Below are positions 24,193 through 32,632 of a stretch of 64,000 nucleotides of DNA, one piece after another. The stretch comes from an uncultured Shimia sp. Its GTDB lineage: Bacteria; Pseudomonadota; Alphaproteobacteria; Rhodobacterales; Rhodobacteraceae. Position 1 is the stretch's first letter; each line of letters begins with the position of its first letter. A model generated the notes under the pieces. That model was not told the origin of the DNA, made no database searches, and saw only the letters and a program-made list of their open reading frames with translations. The stretch is from contig NZ_CANLRL010000001.1 of assembly GCF_947493595.1 (NCBI RefSeq), forward strand, positions 620,001 to 684,000, written 5' to 3'. The position numbers and the translations under genes are program-made.

Positions 24193-24257
24193 CTCATTCT
24201 CATTCCACAAATATCCTGGGGGAGGCGCCGTTTGCGGCGACGGGGGCAAAGCCCCCA
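24193..24257 (-). repeat. Intergenic palindromic repeat with GGGATATTT-type tail (copy A)
   Basis: On the minus strand it reads CTGGGGGCTTTGCCCCC, a second stem GCCGCAAACGGC, then CCTCCCCCAGGATATTTG and a GGAATGAGAATGAG tail. The GGGGGC-loop-GCCCCC hairpin followed by a GGATATTT core is the common plan of this repeat family in the window. It lies between the TerB gene and the divergent kinase gene. Confidence 0.75.
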
Positions 24258-24324
24258 GAATCCCGTTTCCAAGTGCGCGGCATTGGCCTAGCCTGCGCCA
24301 ACTTTTGCAACTGTGCCCGGCCCA

Positions 24325-26058
24325 ATGTCTCGACGTCCCCTGATCTTCTCTGCGATTTTGACCCTGTTGGTGGGGTTTGTAGTACAACGGGCGGCGTTTG
24401 ACTATTTTGCCCAGGAAGAATGGAGCAAGGCGCAGGGACAGCTCTCGCTGTATCGCAGCACGGTTGTGGCGGAGTTGGAGCAGCACAGTCATCTGACGCA
24501 CATTTTGGCGCGGGACACCTTTGTGACCGAGGCGGTGGCAGGCGGTGGCACAGGACCGTTGAACGCGCGGCTTGAGGATTTTGCGCAGCAATCGGGGCTT
24601 GAGGCTATTTATTTGATGGATGCCAACGGGGTCACCATTGCCGCGTCTAACTTTGCCACCGAGACCAGCTTTGTGGGTCACAACTACGGATTCCGTCCCT
24701 ATTTCAAAGACGCGTTACAGGGCAAACACGGGCGGTTCTATGCCATTGGCATGACCACGGGCTTGCCGGGCTTGTTTCTGGCGGATGGCGTGGTGGTCGA
24801 AGGCCATGAGGTGGCCGGTGTGATTGCCATCAAGAAGGGCTTTTCCGTCTTGGAGGACAGTTGGCGGCGCGCTGGCCAGCAAGTGATCCTGACCAACAGC
24901 GATGGCGTCGTTCTTCTGGCTTCTGATCCGGCGTGGCGCTACCGGGCGCTTACACCGCTGACGGATGCGCAAAAGCAGGACATTGGCGCGGTGCGGCAGT
25001 TTTCAGGACAGCCATTGGATCCGTTACAGTGGCGGGTGAAGGCCAACAATCGCGCGGTGATTGGCGGGGATGAACGTATGCATCTGGTGGCGGATGACCT
25101 GCCGGATGGCTGGCAGCTACATTATTTTGCCGATGATGACCGCGCCGTGGCGCGCAGTTGGCTGGCGACGGCGGCGGTGGTGTTTTTGGCCGGGGCGCTG
25201 ATGATTGTGTTTCAGGTCCAGCGGGCGCGGCGCGTGGGACGGGCGCTGAAGCGGGCGGAGAAAGAAGAGGCGCAACTGCGCAGCTCAAACCAGAAGCTGG
25301 CGGTAGAAGTGGCAGAGCGCAAAGCGGCTGAGGCGCGGTTGCAGAAAACACAGAAAGAGCTCGAGCAGGCCAGCCGATTGGCGGCGTTGGGGCAGTTGTC
25401 GGCCTCGGTGACACATGAGTTGGGCCAACCGATTGCCGCCATGCGCAACCATTTGGCGGCGGCGGAGATCAATCCAAAGAGGGCCACCCGATTGGGGCCG
25501 GAGATCAGCGGTTTGGTGGGGCGCATGGAAGGCATCACCCGCCAGCTCAAATTCTTTGCCACCAGTGGGGGTGATGCGTTTGAGGTGTTTGATTTGCGTG
25601 TGGCGTTTCAGGCCAGTTTGACGTTGCTGGCACCTAACATTGAGAAAGGGGCTGTGGAGGTGGACCTGCAGCAGCCAGAAGAGCCAGTTTGGGTGCGGGG
25701 CAACCGGTTGCGGCTGGAGCAGGTGATCACCAACGTGCTGCGCAATGCCTGTGACGCGATGGAAGAAGAGGACGCGGTTTCGCGCCTGTCTTTGACGGTC
25801 GGTCAAGAGGGCGAGGTTGCCTTCTTTAACGTGGCGGACACAGGCCACGGATTGGGAACAGCGAACCTGCCGGACTTGCAAGAGCCTTTTGTGACCACGC
25901 GCGCCAGTGGGCGGGGTATGGGGCTTGGCCTTGCGATTTCCGCCAGCATTATCAAGGATCACGACGGCACAATGCGTGCACAGGATCGGCCCGAAGGGGG
26001 CGCGGTGTTCCGCGTGGAGCTTCCTGCGGTGCAAGACAACAACGAGCAGACGATATGA
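24325..26058 (+). CDS. dctB: DctB-like sensor histidine kinase
   Basis: A 577-aa membrane sensor. Helix 1 is about residues 5-22. A periplasmic double-PAS-type sensor domain follows (IYLMDANGVTIAAS, GHNYGFRPYFKDALQGKHGRFYAIGMTTGLPG), which is the DctB dicarboxylate fold. Helix 2 (AAVVFLAGALMIVF) leads into a coiled coil. The phospho-acceptor His is in SASVTHELGQPIAAMRNHL, with N box VITNVLRNACDA, G1 VADTGHG and G2 GRGMGLGLAI. ATG 24325 is chosen; an in-frame GTG at 24313 is possible. The stop overlaps the regulator's start, and the TRAP transporter lies downstream on the same strand. Confidence 0.9.
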   Translation: MSRRPLIFSAILTLLVGFVVQRAAFDYFAQEEWSKAQGQLSLYRSTVVAELEQHSHLTHILARDTFVTEAVAGGGTGPLNARLEDFAQQSGLEAIYLMDANGVTIAASNFATETSFVGHNYGFRPYFKDALQGKHGRFYAIGMTTGLPGLFLADGVVVEGHEVAGVIAIKKGFSVLEDSWRRAGQQVILTNSDGVVLLASDPAWRYRALTPLTDAQKQDIGAVRQFSGQPLDPLQWRVKANNRAVIGGDERMHLVADDLPDGWQLHYFADDDRAVARSWLATAAVVFLAGALMIVFQVQRARRVGRALKRAEKEEAQLRSSNQKLAVEVAERKAAEARLQKTQKELEQASRLAALGQLSASVTHELGQPIAAMRNHLAAAEINPKRATRLGPEISGLVGRMEGITRQLKFFATSGGDAFEVFDLRVAFQASLTLLAPNIEKGAVEVDLQQPEEPVWVRGNRLRLEQVITNVLRNACDAMEEEDAVSRLSLTVGQEGEVAFFNVADTGHGLGTANLPDLQEPFVTTRASGRGMGLGLAISASIIKDHDGTMRAQDRPEGGAVFRVELPAVQDNNEQTI

Positions 26059-27395
26059 GCGACGAGCAGCCTTTTAGCCTTTTGATTGTGGATGACGACA
26101 AGTCCATGCGCCAGTCGTTGCTGGCGTTGATGGAAGCCGCTGGATGGCAGGCGGAGGCCGTGCCCCGTGGTGATCGCGCGTTGGACAAGCTTGGAGAAAT
26201 GCACCCGGATGTGATCTTGTCCGATGTGCGCATGCCGGGGATGAGCGGTCTGGAGCTATTGGCGCAACTCGATCGCGATGTGGCACCGCCCTTGGTGCTG
26301 ATTTCGGCCCATGGCGATATTCCTATGGCGGTGGAGGCGATGCAGGCGGGGGCCTATAGTTTTGTTGAAAAACCGTATGAGCCGCGCCGGTTGTTGACCA
26401 TCTTGACCCATGCGGCGGAGCAAAGCCGGATGAAAGCCAGCAATGCACGGCTGAAAGAGCGGTTGTTTGCCTTGTCTGGTCTGGACCGGGTGTTGCTGGG
26501 GCAAACGGCGGCTGTCGTGGCGCTGCGCGAAGAGGTGCTGGATCTGGTGGGGCTGGATGGCGCGGTGATGGTGCTTGGCGAGACCGGCACCGGCAAGGAG
26601 TTGGTGGCGCGGGCATTGCATGACCTGAGCGCGCGGGCGGATCGGCCATTTTTAGCGGTCAACTGCGCGGCGCTGCATCCGGACAGTTTTGAAGCGGAGA
26701 TGTTTGGCATGGCCGGCGGTGCAGAAGGGCGTCTACAGGCGGCCTCTGGCGGGACATTGTTTCTCGACGAGGTAAGCAGTTGCCCGCCGGTGGTGCAGGC
26801 CAAGCTGCTGCGGGTGATCGAGGACCAGCAGGTCTATCCGGTTGGCTCCGGTGTGCCGGTAAAAGTGGACCTGCGGATTGTGTCTGCAACCAATGAAGAC
26901 GTGGATCAGGCGGTTGCTGATGACCGGCTGAGGGCGGATCTTCTGTTTCGCCTGAATACGTTTGTTTTGCAGGTGCCACCATTGCGGCAAAGGCGCGATG
27001 ACGTGTCGTTGCTGGCAGGGCATTTCTTGGGGGACTACGCCCAGATGCACGAAATGGAGGCGCCAGAGTTGAGCCATGAGGATATGGCCGCGCTCTTGGC
27101 GCATGACTGGCCGGGCAATGTGCGCGAGTTGCGCAACGTCTGCGCGCGGCGGGTGATGGCGGCACGGCGCGGCGGCGGCTCGATGGCGGCGGCCTTGGCT
27201 GGAGATTTGGGTGCTGAAGATGTGCCGGATACCTTACGCGAGGCGGTGGCCGCTTTTGAGCGGGAGCTGATCGGCAAGGCCATCAAGGCGCATCAGGGGC
27301 GCATGGATGCGGCGGCGGCGGCATTGGGCATTGGGCGGCGGACGCTCAACGAGAAAATTGTGAAGCTGGGGCTGAACAAAGACGCGCTTTTGTAG
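26055..27395 (+). CDS. dctD: DctD-like response regulator lacking the GAFTGA loop
   Basis: A 446-aa three-domain NtrC-class regulator. The receiver (about 7-125) has DDD, phospho-acceptor Asp in VILSDVRMPGMSG, and Lys in FVEKPYEP. The AAA+ domain has Walker A GETGTGKE, Walker B GGTLFLDEV and the WPGNVRELRN sensor region. A Fis-type HTH closes the protein (MDAAAAALGIGRRTLNEKI). Where sigma-54 activators read ELFGHEKGAFTGA, this protein has EMFGMAGGAEGRLQAASGG, so the sigma-54 contact loop is gone. Like NtrC of Rhodobacter it may act with the housekeeping sigma factor. It is coupled to the kinase (ATGA). Confidence 0.9.
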   Translation: MSDEQPFSLLIVDDDKSMRQSLLALMEAAGWQAEAVPRGDRALDKLGEMHPDVILSDVRMPGMSGLELLAQLDRDVAPPLVLISAHGDIPMAVEAMQAGAYSFVEKPYEPRRLLTILTHAAEQSRMKASNARLKERLFALSGLDRVLLGQTAAVVALREEVLDLVGLDGAVMVLGETGTGKELVARALHDLSARADRPFLAVNCAALHPDSFEAEMFGMAGGAEGRLQAASGGTLFLDEVSSCPPVVQAKLLRVIEDQQVYPVGSGVPVKVDLRIVSATNEDVDQAVADDRLRADLLFRLNTFVLQVPPLRQRRDDVSLLAGHFLGDYAQMHEMEAPELSHEDMAALLAHDWPGNVRELRNVCARRVMAARRGGGSMAAALAGDLGAEDVPDTLREAVAAFERELIGKAIKAHQGRMDAAAAALGIGRRTLNEKIVKLGLNKDALL

Positions 27396-27518
27396 CGCTA
27401 AACTTCACCCTGCGGAAATCCGCAGGGCAGGGTGCTTGGCCCGCGCAAATTCTCTCATTGGCATCTGTCGCGCCTTTGCGGCATGCTGTGGTCAGAAAAA
27501 CGCAAATGGGAGGAAACT

Positions 27519-28529
27519 ATGCGTAAGATTTTGAGCCGGACGGCTGTGGCCGCTCTGTCGATGGCCTTTGTCACCGAAGCAATGGCAACCGAGTGGAACG
27601 TGTCCCTGTGGGGCAAGCGGCGCGCGTTTACCGAGCACGTTGAAAAGCTGGCGGAACTGGTGTCTGAGAAAACCGGTGGCGAGTTCACTTTGAACATCAG
27701 CTACGGCGGCCTGTCCAAGAACCGTGAAAACCTCGATGGCATTTCCATTGGCGCGTTTGAAATGGCGCAGTTCTGTGCCGGTTATCACCGCGACAAAAAC
27801 CCATCCATCACTGTGATGGAACTGCCGTTCCTGGGCGTGAGCTCGCTAGAGCAGGAAATTGAACTGTCGATGGCGGTGTATCAGCACCCGGCAGCGGTTG
27901 AAGATCTGGGCCGTTGGAACGCCACTCTGCTGATGCCATCCCCGCTGCCACAGTACAACCTGGTTGGCATGGGCGATGCCCCAGCCAAGCTGGATGACTT
28001 TGCCGGACTGAGTGTGCGTGCCACCGGTGGCATTGGCAAAGCCATGGAAACTGTTGGCGCTGTGCCAACCTCGATGTCGGCAACCGAAGTGCGTCAGGCG
28101 ATGGACAGCGGTGTTGTGAAAGCCGTGGCGTTCGCGCCGCACGCGCACATGTCTTATGGCACCATCGAGAACGCTACCTGGTGGACCACCAACCTGAACC
28201 CAGGCACAGTGAACTGCCCGGTTGTGGTGAACTCCGATGCATTGGCAGACCTGTCAGATGATCACCGCGCGGCGCTGTTGGGCTCTGTTGAGGAAGCGCT
28301 GGACCACTATGTGACCACCTATAACGGCAAAACCATGGACGCATGGGGTCCAGCTCTGGAGGAACGCGGCATTGCCAAAGTGGCCTTCACCGACGCAGAG
28401 ATCGCAGCGTTCAAAGAAGCTGCTGCTGCCCCTGCTGCCAAGGCTTGGATCGAAGAGAACACCGCGCGCGGCCTGCCTGCGCAGGAGCTCTATGATCTTG
28501 TGACTGGCATGATCGCAAACGGCAGCTAA
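27519..28529 (+). CDS. dctP: TRAP transporter substrate-binding protein
   Basis: A 336-aa DctP-family protein. ATG 27519 follows GGGAGGAAAC; the longer upstream frame is discarded. A signal peptide of about 23 residues ends at AMA before TEWNVSLWGKR. Domain markers are HVEKLAELVSEKTGGEFTLNISYGG, MAQFCAGYHRDKNPSITVMELPFLG and the conserved Arg in LSVRATGGIGKAMETVGAVPTSM, which pairs with the carboxylate of the ligand. The substrate is therefore probably an organic acid, of unknown identity. No -24/-12 promoter is visible upstream. The permease genes follow after a 220-base repeat-bearing gap. Confidence 0.9.
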   Translation: MRKILSRTAVAALSMAFVTEAMATEWNVSLWGKRRAFTEHVEKLAELVSEKTGGEFTLNISYGGLSKNRENLDGISIGAFEMAQFCAGYHRDKNPSITVMELPFLGVSSLEQEIELSMAVYQHPAAVEDLGRWNATLLMPSPLPQYNLVGMGDAPAKLDDFAGLSVRATGGIGKAMETVGAVPTSMSATEVRQAMDSGVVKAVAFAPHAHMSYGTIENATWWTTNLNPGTVNCPVVVNSDALADLSDDHRAALLGSVEEALDHYVTTYNGKTMDAWGPALEERGIAKVAFTDAEIAAFKEAAAAPAAKAWIEENTARGLPAQELYDLVTGMIANGS

Positions 28530-28540
28530 GCCGTCAGGAA

Positions 28541-28610
28541 GGCGGGGGCTCTGCCCCCGTCTCACACCTTTCAGGTGTGAAACTCCCCCGGGATATTTTG
28601 TGAATGTGAA
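28541..28610 (+). repeat. Intergenic palindromic repeat (copy B) between dctP and dctQ
   Basis: GCGGGGGCTCTGCCCCCG makes the first hairpin and TCACACCT-TTC-AGGTGTGA the second. CCCCCGGGATATTTTG with a TGAATGTGAAG tail follows. This is the fullest plus-strand copy. Its place inside a transporter operon suggests it acts in the mRNA, protecting dctP message or damping permease expression. Confidence 0.75.
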
Positions 28611-28633
28611 GTAGTGGGACCTGCGCTTTGTTT

Positions 28634-28660
28634 GCTTCTCATTCTCATAATATCCCGGAG
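28634..28660 (-). repeat. Inverted half copy of the same repeat
   Basis: On the minus strand this reads CTCCGGGATATTATGAGAATG, the core and tail of the repeat family. It faces copy B, so the two cores form a long inverted pair around 28590-28655. Confidence 0.65.
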
Positions 28661-28749
28661 CGCGAGGCAGGGCCTCGCCTAGGGCGCATCCTGAGATGCG
28701 CAAAACCTGTGCGCCGCAGGCGCTCACTTTAAAAACAGCGGGAGGTCCC

Positions 28750-29382
28750 ATGGCCAGCGCAACTTCGGTGCTGACGGACAATAGCACCCTCAGCAAAATT
28801 GACACCCAGCTCTACAAACTCGAAAAAGCCTTGGCTTTGGTGAGTGGATTGGCGGTGTTTTCCTTGATGCTCATGGCGGTGTTTTCTGTCGCCGGGCGGA
28901 ACTTTTTCAATGCACCTTTGCCGGGCTATGTCGATTGGATCGAGCAGGCGATGCCGCTCATTGCCTTTATGGGGGCGTCTTATGTGATGCGCGATGGCGG
29001 GCACATCCGCATGGATATTCTGGTGGGTCAGCTCAAAGGGCGTGTGCTTTATCTGGTGGAGTTCATCACAACATCCGCCGTGCTCACCCTGATGGTTTTG
29101 TTGGTGTGGGGCACCTGGGCGCATTTTGATCGCAGCTTTGATTTTGGCGCGCCGATGTGGAGCCGGGACAGCTCGATGGACATCGCTCTGCCGCTGTGGC
29201 CGGCCAAGCTTTTGGCGCCGGTGGCCTTTTCGGTGCTCTGTGTACGCTTGGCGCTGCAGCTTTGTGCCTATGCCAAAGCGTTTATCACCAACGCAACCAC
29301 ACCTGTGGCAGTGCCACTGATTATTGATGCAGCCACGCAAGCGGCGATGGAAGCGGAGCATGTCTCCGGCCATGAGTCCTAA
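28750..29382 (+). CDS. dctQ: TRAP transporter small permease
   Basis: A 210-aa DctQ-family membrane protein with four helices (about 29-53, 65-85, 102-125 and 154-178). ATG 28750 lies six bases after GGGAGG. Family marks are GRNFFNAPLPGYVDWIEQAMPLIAFMGASYVMRDGGHIRMDIL and the late LPLWPAKLLAPVAF. It forms the membrane complex with the large permease that starts 14 bases later. The N terminus is somewhat longer than usual (28 residues before helix 1), and the tail after helix 4 is extended by about 30 residues. Confidence 0.88.
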   Translation: MASATSVLTDNSTLSKIDTQLYKLEKALALVSGLAVFSLMLMAVFSVAGRNFFNAPLPGYVDWIEQAMPLIAFMGASYVMRDGGHIRMDILVGQLKGRVLYLVEFITTSAVLTLMVLLVWGTWAHFDRSFDFGAPMWSRDSSMDIALPLWPAKLLAPVAFSVLCVRLALQLCAYAKAFITNATTPVAVPLIIDAATQAAMEAEHVSGHES

Positions 29383-29396
29383 GGAAGACCACGACT

Positions 29397-30797
29397 ATGG
29401 AACCGATTGATATTGGACTGGCGGTCTCAGGTGGCATGTTGCTGCTTGTGGTGCTGGGGATGCGGGTGGCTTTTGCCGCTGGTCTGGCAGGCATGACTGG
29501 CCTGATCTGGATTTTCTGGGCCAAGTTTGGCTACGCGCCGGAGCGGTTTGGCAAAGCACTGACCATCGCGGTGAAAACCGCAGGGCAGGTGCCACATTCC
29601 AAGGTGTCCAGCCAGGCGCTGAGCCTGATCCCGACGTTTATCCTGATTGGCTATCTGGCCTATTATGCAGGTCTCACCAAAGCGCTGTTTGAAGCGGCCA
29701 AACGCTGGCTGGCTTGGGTGCCGGGTGGCTTGGCAGTGTCCACGGTGTTTGCGACCGCAGGCTTTGCGGCCGTGTCGGGCGCATCTGTGGCGACATCGGC
29801 AGTGTTTGCGCGGATTGCGATCCCGGAGATGCTGGCGATTGGCTATGACAAACGCTTTGCAGCGGGTGTTGTTGCGGCTGGGGGCACTCTGGCCTCGCTC
29901 ATCCCACCGTCTGCCATTCTGGTGATCTACGCGATCATTGTGGAGCAGGACGTGGGCAAGCTGCTTTTGGCCGGCTTCATCCCCGGAGCGTTTTCCGCGG
30001 TGATCTACGGCTTGTTGATTGTCGGCATGGCGATGACAATTAAAGGCTTTGGTCCTCCCGTGTCTGGGTTCACCTGGAAGGAACGGTTTGCATCTTTGCC
30101 GCCAGCTTTGCCGATTGTGTTTGTGGTCGTGACCATCATTTTCTTTGTCTACAACCCGTTTGGTGGGGACGCCTGGGGCACGCCGACTGAAGGGGGGGCG
30201 ATTGGGGCCTTTGTGGTCTTCCTGATGGCGCTCTTTCGCGGCATGCGCTGGTCTCAGCTCAAAGATGCACTGCTGGAGACAGCCAAACTGTCAGTGATGA
30301 TTTTCACCATCATTTGGGGCGTGCTGATCTATGTGCGTTTCCTCGGATTTGCCGATCTGCCAAGCGCGTTCTCGGATTGGATTGTCTCGTTGACCATGTC
30401 GCCGATGCTGATTTTGGTGTGCATCCTGCTGGCTTACGCGGTGTTGGGCATGTTCATGGATGCGATTGGCATGCTGCTTCTGACGCTTCCGGTGGTGTAT
30501 CCGGCGGTGATGGCGCTCAACGGGGGCGAAATGGTCTCTGCGGCCGACAGCACTTTTGGCATGAGCGGGCCAATGTGCGCGATCTGGTTTGGCATTCTGG
30601 TGGTGAAAATGGCGGAGTTCTGTCTGATCACACCGCCTATTGGCCTGAACTGCTTTGTGGTCGCTGGTGTGCGCGATGATCTGAGCGTGCAGGATGTGTT
30701 CAAAGGGGTGACGCCGTTTTTCATCGCGGATGCGATCACCATTGCGCTTTTGGTGGCTTTCCCGGCGATTGTGCTCTGGCTGCCAAGTCTGGCGTAA
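29397..30797 (+). CDS. dctM: TRAP transporter large permease
   Basis: A 466-aa DctM-family sodium- or proton-coupled permease with about 12 hydrophobic segments. Recognisable parts are IPTFILIGYLAYYAGLTKALFEAAKRWL, the GFAAVSGASVATSAVFARIAIPEM motif, LASLIPPSAILVIYAIIVEQDVGKLLLAGFIPG, and near the end MFMDAIGMLLLTLPVVYP and LITPPIGLNCFVVAGV. It completes the dctPQM set, transcribed downstream of its likely regulators. Confidence 0.93.
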   Translation: MEPIDIGLAVSGGMLLLVVLGMRVAFAAGLAGMTGLIWIFWAKFGYAPERFGKALTIAVKTAGQVPHSKVSSQALSLIPTFILIGYLAYYAGLTKALFEAAKRWLAWVPGGLAVSTVFATAGFAAVSGASVATSAVFARIAIPEMLAIGYDKRFAAGVVAAGGTLASLIPPSAILVIYAIIVEQDVGKLLLAGFIPGAFSAVIYGLLIVGMAMTIKGFGPPVSGFTWKERFASLPPALPIVFVVVTIIFFVYNPFGGDAWGTPTEGGAIGAFVVFLMALFRGMRWSQLKDALLETAKLSVMIFTIIWGVLIYVRFLGFADLPSAFSDWIVSLTMSPMLILVCILLAYAVLGMFMDAIGMLLLTLPVVYPAVMALNGGEMVSAADSTFGMSGPMCAIWFGILVVKMAEFCLITPPIGLNCFVVAGVRDDLSVQDVFKGVTPFFIADAITIALLVAFPAIVLWLPSLA

Positions 30798-30819
30798 AAG
30801 AGAAGCCTGTCGGCCCTGC

Positions 30820-31251
30820 CTAGGTGGCGGGGCCGATCGGGGTGTCTTCGGGCTTGATGCCCATCAGCTTGGCAATTTCCAGCAAGCTGGCGTCTTCGGC
30901 GGGGACGTGTTTGCCATCCGCCTCAATCACATCCACCATTTTTTGCGCCACTTCCAAACGGTGCGGGTAATCCACGTTTTCGCGGATCAGGAGCGCGAAA
31001 TCTGGCGTGCCCGGTGCGTTGTGCTCCAGCTTCTCGCAGGTGGCGCGCAGCTTGGCGGCCTCGATTGGATTGAGGTCAAAAGTGGTCGCGAGAATGCGGT
31101 CGATCTCGCTGATTTCCAGCGCGTGATAATTGTCATCCGCTTTGGCAACTCGCACCAGGAGCGCGCCAAGGGCCAGTTTCTCGTCTGGTTCCGGTAGCGG
31201 ATCCGTGTCAGCTTTACCGCGCAGGCGGTCGAGCAGGTGGTCCCAGATCAT
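30820..31251 (-). CDS. TerB-family helical protein (second copy)
   Basis: A 143-aa paralog of the 23713-24153 protein. It has the same GALLVRVAKADDNYHALEISEIDRIL and VIEADGKHVPAEDASLLEIAKLMGI repeats, and a divergent N terminus. The acidic positions of the loops are partly changed (ADDNYH). Its start codon overlaps the stop of the DUF1330 gene (ATGA). Role unknown. The two TerB genes bracket the kinase-regulator-TRAP block on the opposite strand, which may be chance. Confidence 0.83.
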   Translation of the reverse strand: MIWDHLLDRLRGKADTDPLPEPDEKLALGALLVRVAKADDNYHALEISEIDRILATTFDLNPIEAAKLRATCEKLEHNAPGTPDFALLIRENVDYPHRLEVAQKMVDVIEADGKHVPAEDASLLEIAKLMGIKPEDTPIGPAT

Positions 31252-31541
31252 GGATCATACCCCTCGATGATGACGATGTCGCCGGTGCTGACCGGATCAC
31301 GCAGGGCTTTGGCTGCTTGGTAATCGGCGGAGTTGTAGCAATCCAGCGCGGCTTGGTAGCTGGGAAATTCGATGACCACATTGCGGCTGCGGGCGCTTCC
31401 TTCGGGGTTTTCAAACTGTCCGCCGCGGATCAGGAACTGCGCGCCAAAGTCTGCAAACGGTTTGGCGTTTGCTTGAACGTATTTTTGATATCCGTCGATG
31501 TCATCCACATCGACGCGTCCGATCCAGTAGCCTTTGGCCAT
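31248..31541 (-). CDS. DUF1330 protein (ferredoxin-like dimeric barrel)
   Basis: A 97-aa DUF1330 domain, opening AKGYWIGRVDVDDIDGYQKYVQANAKPFADFGAQFLIRGG and containing RNVVIEFPSYQAALDCYNSADYQAAK. It is a small dimeric alpha+beta barrel related to EthD/ABM monooxygenases, with no assigned reaction. It is coupled to the TerB-like gene. The match to family length is exact and no residues look missing. Confidence 0.9.
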   Translation of the reverse strand: MAKGYWIGRVDVDDIDGYQKYVQANAKPFADFGAQFLIRGGQFENPEGSARSRNVVIEFPSYQAALDCYNSADYQAAKALRDPVSTGDIVIIEGYDP

Positions 31542-31609
31542 TCTGGCCTCCCTTGAAGAACTTTGTTTTTTGGCAGGGTGCCAAGTGGGAGGGCCGTTGG
31601 CAAGCGGGG

Positions 31610-32527
31610 TTAGGTCGGTTTTTTGGTGCGCAGGCGCGCAATGAGGCGGCCATCAAGAACAATCAAGCCCAGTGTGAGGAGGGCGAAGCCTGTGTAGGCG
31701 CGTGGTGGCAGGGATTCGTTGAGGAAGACGGTGCCTAGAAGAATGGCGACAGGCGGGATCAGTAGCGTGACCACAAGCAGATTGCCGGAGCCAGCGGCAG
31801 TTAGAACGCGGTAGTAGAGCAGGTAGGCGGCAGCGGTGCCGAGGATGGCGGCATAGGCGATTGCGGCCCATGTGGGGGCGGACAGGCTGAGCGTGAAGGG
31901 GGCCTCGGTGACGTGGGCCAATGGCAGGGCCAGAAGGGTTGTGCAGGTTAGCATGCCCGCAGAGGCCGCTAAGGGAGAGCATCCGGCGAGATGTTTGCGG
32001 GCCCAGACGCCGGCGAACCCGTATGACAGAGTGGCCATTAGGGCGGCAATTTGGGCGAAGGAGCGTGGGTCCAGGCCTGTGAGGTGGCTGAGGCCGATGG
32101 CCGTGGCGACGCCGAGGACGCCGAGGCCTATGCCGAGGGTTTTGGCCAGTGTCAGGCGCTCGTCGGGTAGGAAGAGCGCGGCGAGCAGTACGCCCCAGAA
32201 GGCGGTGGCGGCATTGAAGATCGAGACAAGCCCACTTTCGATGGTGAGCTGGGCAAAGTTGAGCAGGCCGAAGGGTATCAGGTTGTTGAGCAACCCCATG
32301 ATCAGGAACGCGCCCCAGAGCCGGGGGCTGCGTGGGAGGATGGTCCTGGTTGCGAAGATCACCAGCCACAGCAGAAGCGCCGCCCAGAGGGTTCTGTGTG
32401 CGACCAGCGTGAGGGGGCCGATTTCATCAAGCGCTATGCGGTTGGCAAAGAAGACCGCGCCCCAGAGGACAGCCAGCAGGAAGAGTTCGGCCCAGACGCG
32501 GGGCGTGAGGCTTTTTTGTGTGCTCAT
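31610..32527 (-). CDS. DMT-superfamily transporter (EamA)
   Basis: A 305-aa inner-membrane protein with ten helices arranged as two EamA repeats. The first ends near IGLSHLTG and the second begins at FAQIAALMATLSYGFAGVWARK. Typical segments are LFLLAVLWGAVFFANRIALDEIGP, LPDERLTLAKTLGIGLGVLGV and FLNESLPPRAYTGFALLTLGLIVL. It is probably a metabolite or drug exporter of unknown substrate. It is one of three DMT proteins in the window and stands alone. Confidence 0.9.
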   Translation of the reverse strand: MSTQKSLTPRVWAELFLLAVLWGAVFFANRIALDEIGPLTLVAHRTLWAALLLWLVIFATRTILPRSPRLWGAFLIMGLLNNLIPFGLLNFAQLTIESGLVSIFNAATAFWGVLLAALFLPDERLTLAKTLGIGLGVLGVATAIGLSHLTGLDPRSFAQIAALMATLSYGFAGVWARKHLAGCSPLAASAGMLTCTTLLALPLAHVTEAPFTLSLSAPTWAAIAYAAILGTAAAYLLYYRVLTAAGSGNLLVVTLLIPPVAILLGTVFLNESLPPRAYTGFALLTLGLIVLDGRLIARLRTKKPT

Positions 32528-32576
32528 GGGATTGGTTTAACCGTTTATGCCGCCGCACTCACTCCGAAACCTGCGC

Positions 32577-32607
32577 AAAGAAAAAGCCCCGCCGAAGGGG
32601 CGGGGCT
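32577..32607 (-). terminator. Rho-independent terminator of the FadL-type gene
   Basis: AGCCCCGCC (32585-32593) and GGCGGGGCT (32599-32607) form a 9-bp stem with loop GAAGG. On the minus strand TTTTTCTTTG follows. It lies 26 bases beyond the FadL stop. Confidence 0.9.
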
Positions 32608-32632
32608 CTCAAGTTATGATCTAAACCAATGT

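Noticed and set aside
27396..27518. A sigma-54 promoter for the TRAP operon
   Set aside because: I looked for GG-N10-GC in the 120 bases before dctP. The GG and GC pairs present (for example in TTGGCATCTG and TTTGCGG) are not at the required spacing, which agrees with the missing GAFTGA loop.
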